Source of the DNA: Corallium rubrum
Taxonomy: Eukaryota; Cnidaria; Anthozoa; Scleralcyonacea; Coralliidae
Reading direction: 5' to 3'
Assembly: GCA_964035015.1 (NCBI GenBank)
Contig: OZ036010.1
Span: 10,315,783 to 10,379,782, forward strand
DNA length: 64,000 nt
The translations under genes and the position numbers were made by a program. The notes under the pieces were generated by a model that saw only the letters and a program-made list of their open reading frames with translations, made no database searches and was not told where the DNA came from. Numbering within the stretch: the first letter of the stretch is position 1; every line of letters begins with the position of its first letter. Below are positions 62,734-64,000 of this stretch, piece by piece.

Positions 62734-63808
62734 GCAACAACAGCAGCACTTGCCATGAGTAGATGGCTGATCACACAAGTCCCTTAACCCATGAGTTTTT
62801 GTTTGTTGATGAATCAAATGATTTGTAACACAAACATTCACCTATAAACAGCCTGAGGCAAGATCATCACGTCAACAGCCTGCTAAAGTAAAATTTGCCC
62901 CTTCTAAGGATTGTGGTAGAGAATTGCATCCAAATTCACTAAGTAGTCACATCCGTACACAGCATCAGTCTGTCTACAATTTGGAGATCAACCAAAATAG
63001 ATGCCTAAATGGTGTTTGTGTTGATCATTCAAATGGGATTTATTTGGTGAGAAAACAGTGGCATGGTGCTGACCACCCACTACTGCCAGTTTATGGTTAC
63101 TCCTCCAGCCTCCGTGCAATGCAGTTCACATACATGTCGACAGTATGCTGAAAACAGCTGTTAGAAGTGGACAGTCTGACTTTTTATGTGAACATTTGCA
63201 ATCTACTCGATTTCCTGAAACCTACTCACAATTCAGTTCTTAAATCTGAAACATTGGAATTGATCACCAGCACTATTAAATGGTTGAAACCTGAGAGAAA
63301 AGCACAGTGTCTAGAATGGCAGCTAAAAGCATTGCAGGAAAATGTTAATTCTAGTCCATGTGCAGATGCCACAATCTTTCTCCAGTCGCTTTATTCATTT
63401 TTCTGTTTTTGCCAATGTTAAAGTAGATCATTACTGGTCATTTCAAAACAGGGTCATCGTAACTGTAGATACTAAGAATAAAAAGTTTACTTGCAAGTGT
63501 TGTTCAAATAGAAGATCATGTCTGCACAAATGTATTACAAAGTGGGCATTGGCTTCAATGGCAACCATGTGGTTATGGGATCATTGCCAACTCCTGCTGG
63601 TGATGTAGATGAGGAGGGATCAGCACTGGAGATGGATCTTCCAGAGGAAGAAGAACCTGAGTATGAGTCATTGGCATCCTCTAACAATCACTGTCCTTCT
63701 TATTATCCTCCTGTTGGTGAAACTGCTGTAAAATCTATCGGAGTATATTTTTCAACACAAAAAATTCCACCAGAGCTTCCTTTGTCAATAACAGTGGAGA
63801 AAGAATAA
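61984..63808 (+). pseudogene. C2H2 and SWIM zinc-finger gene, frameshifted
   Basis: Exon A (to 62,149) reads CDINLLRCGRSDCPTSGCNG and the finger CQLCPLSRARPCEIKDHFKN-VH, ending G|GTTGGT. Exon B (from 62,327) continues in phase as GFSILRCKLVC and a second finger CYGCSGGFKREKELLRHLKS-SH, then polyglutamine and a stop at 62,787. Coding signal goes on in other frames: SKDCGRELHPNSLSSHIRTQH, NGIYLVRK, VRSGQSDFLCEHLQSTRF, IKWLKPERKAQCLEWQLKAL, and a SWIM-like CKCCSNRRSCLHKCITKWAL at about 63,495-63,555. At least three frame changes are needed after 63,080. The pattern resembles metazoan C2H2/SWIM proteins related to transposase-associated cysteine clusters (KDZ group). That assignment is tentative. 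It may be a decayed element gene or contain assembly errors. Confidence 0.55.
62516..62745 (+). repeat. CAA/CAG tract (polyglutamine)
   Basis: About 75 codons, mostly CAA with interspersed CAG, plus His, Glu, Asp, Asn and Lys interruptions. It encodes a Q-rich linker between the C2H2 fingers and the C-terminal part. Confidence 0.9.
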
Positions 63809-64000
63809 CTACTTGAAAAGGTTAGTTAATTTAATTTAGTTAATATAATTTTTATTTACATTACCTCAATTTCATAGTTAAACAAATGAAAGCAATTGGA
63901 TCTCATCTTCCAGTGCAATGGGTAGAGTATAAATATCCAGTACAATTAAGGTGTAGAGCTAATTGGTATTAATATGTACAATTTAAATATAATATAATTG
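63809..64000. other. AT-rich end of window
   Basis: CTACTTGAAAAG|GTTAGT right after the stop could be the end of the SWIM gene exon and a donor site. The rest shows no feature. Confidence 0.4.

Overview
The window is eukaryotic, from an animal genome. It has one intron-split Argonaute gene with GT-AG introns, animal-type retrotransposons (L2/CR1-like LINE, R4/Dong-like LINE, DIRS-type tyrosine-recombinase element), tRNA-derived SINEs, many small inverted-repeat DNA elements (MITEs), a complex satellite array and abundant penta- and tetranucleotide microsatellites. I infer a non-bilaterian animal, most likely an anthozoan cnidarian such as a stony coral. That rests on the element mix and the small dispersed exons, and the sequence alone does not prove it.

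Layout. 1-3,620: an L2/CR1-like LINE with an esterase-like domain, endonuclease and reverse transcriptase, ending in a TAA tail. 3,621-18,330: a satellite array of about 188-bp monomers organised into higher-order repeats of 9, 10 or 11 monomers, which switches strand at 17,265/17,266 and ends in a badly diverged monomer. 18,645-26,701 and 35,737-43,255: two direct copies of a 7-8 kb segment. Each carries a promoter-like region, a 19-nt first coding exon, the N-domain exon and an 18-codon exon of Argonaute, a 22-bp minisatellite and a MITE. In copy 1 the N-domain exon is frameshifted; copy 2 is intact and joins in phase to the downstream exons. 26,702-35,736 between the copies is filled with MITEs and minisatellites and has no recognisable gene. 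43,256-56,727: the linker-1, PAZ and linker-2/MID exons of Argonaute, with long introns full of microsatellites, SINEs and a 5'-truncated R4/Dong-like LINE (minus strand, 52.0-54.4 kb) lying between two TAA arrays. 56,770-57,747: a 67-bp minisatellite interrupted by a TA-flanked MITE, running into a 200-N assembly gap (57,748-57,947). 57,948-61,152: a DIRS-type element with a broken RT/RNase H frame, itself interrupted by a Mutator-like foldback element, and an intact tyrosine recombinase. 61,984-63,808: a decayed multi-exon C2H2/SWIM zinc-finger gene with a long polyglutamine tract.

Argonaute is the only clear host gene. The reconstructed ten-exon model (39,200-56,727, 1,485 nt, 495 codons) keeps phase across every junction and covers the N, linker-1, PAZ, linker-2 and early MID regions. 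The rest of MID and the catalytic PIWI domain are not visible before the window ends. They may lie in the gap, beyond the window, or be missing. The 5' duplication, one broken and one intact copy, gives several empty-site comparisons that show the order in which the MITEs arrived.
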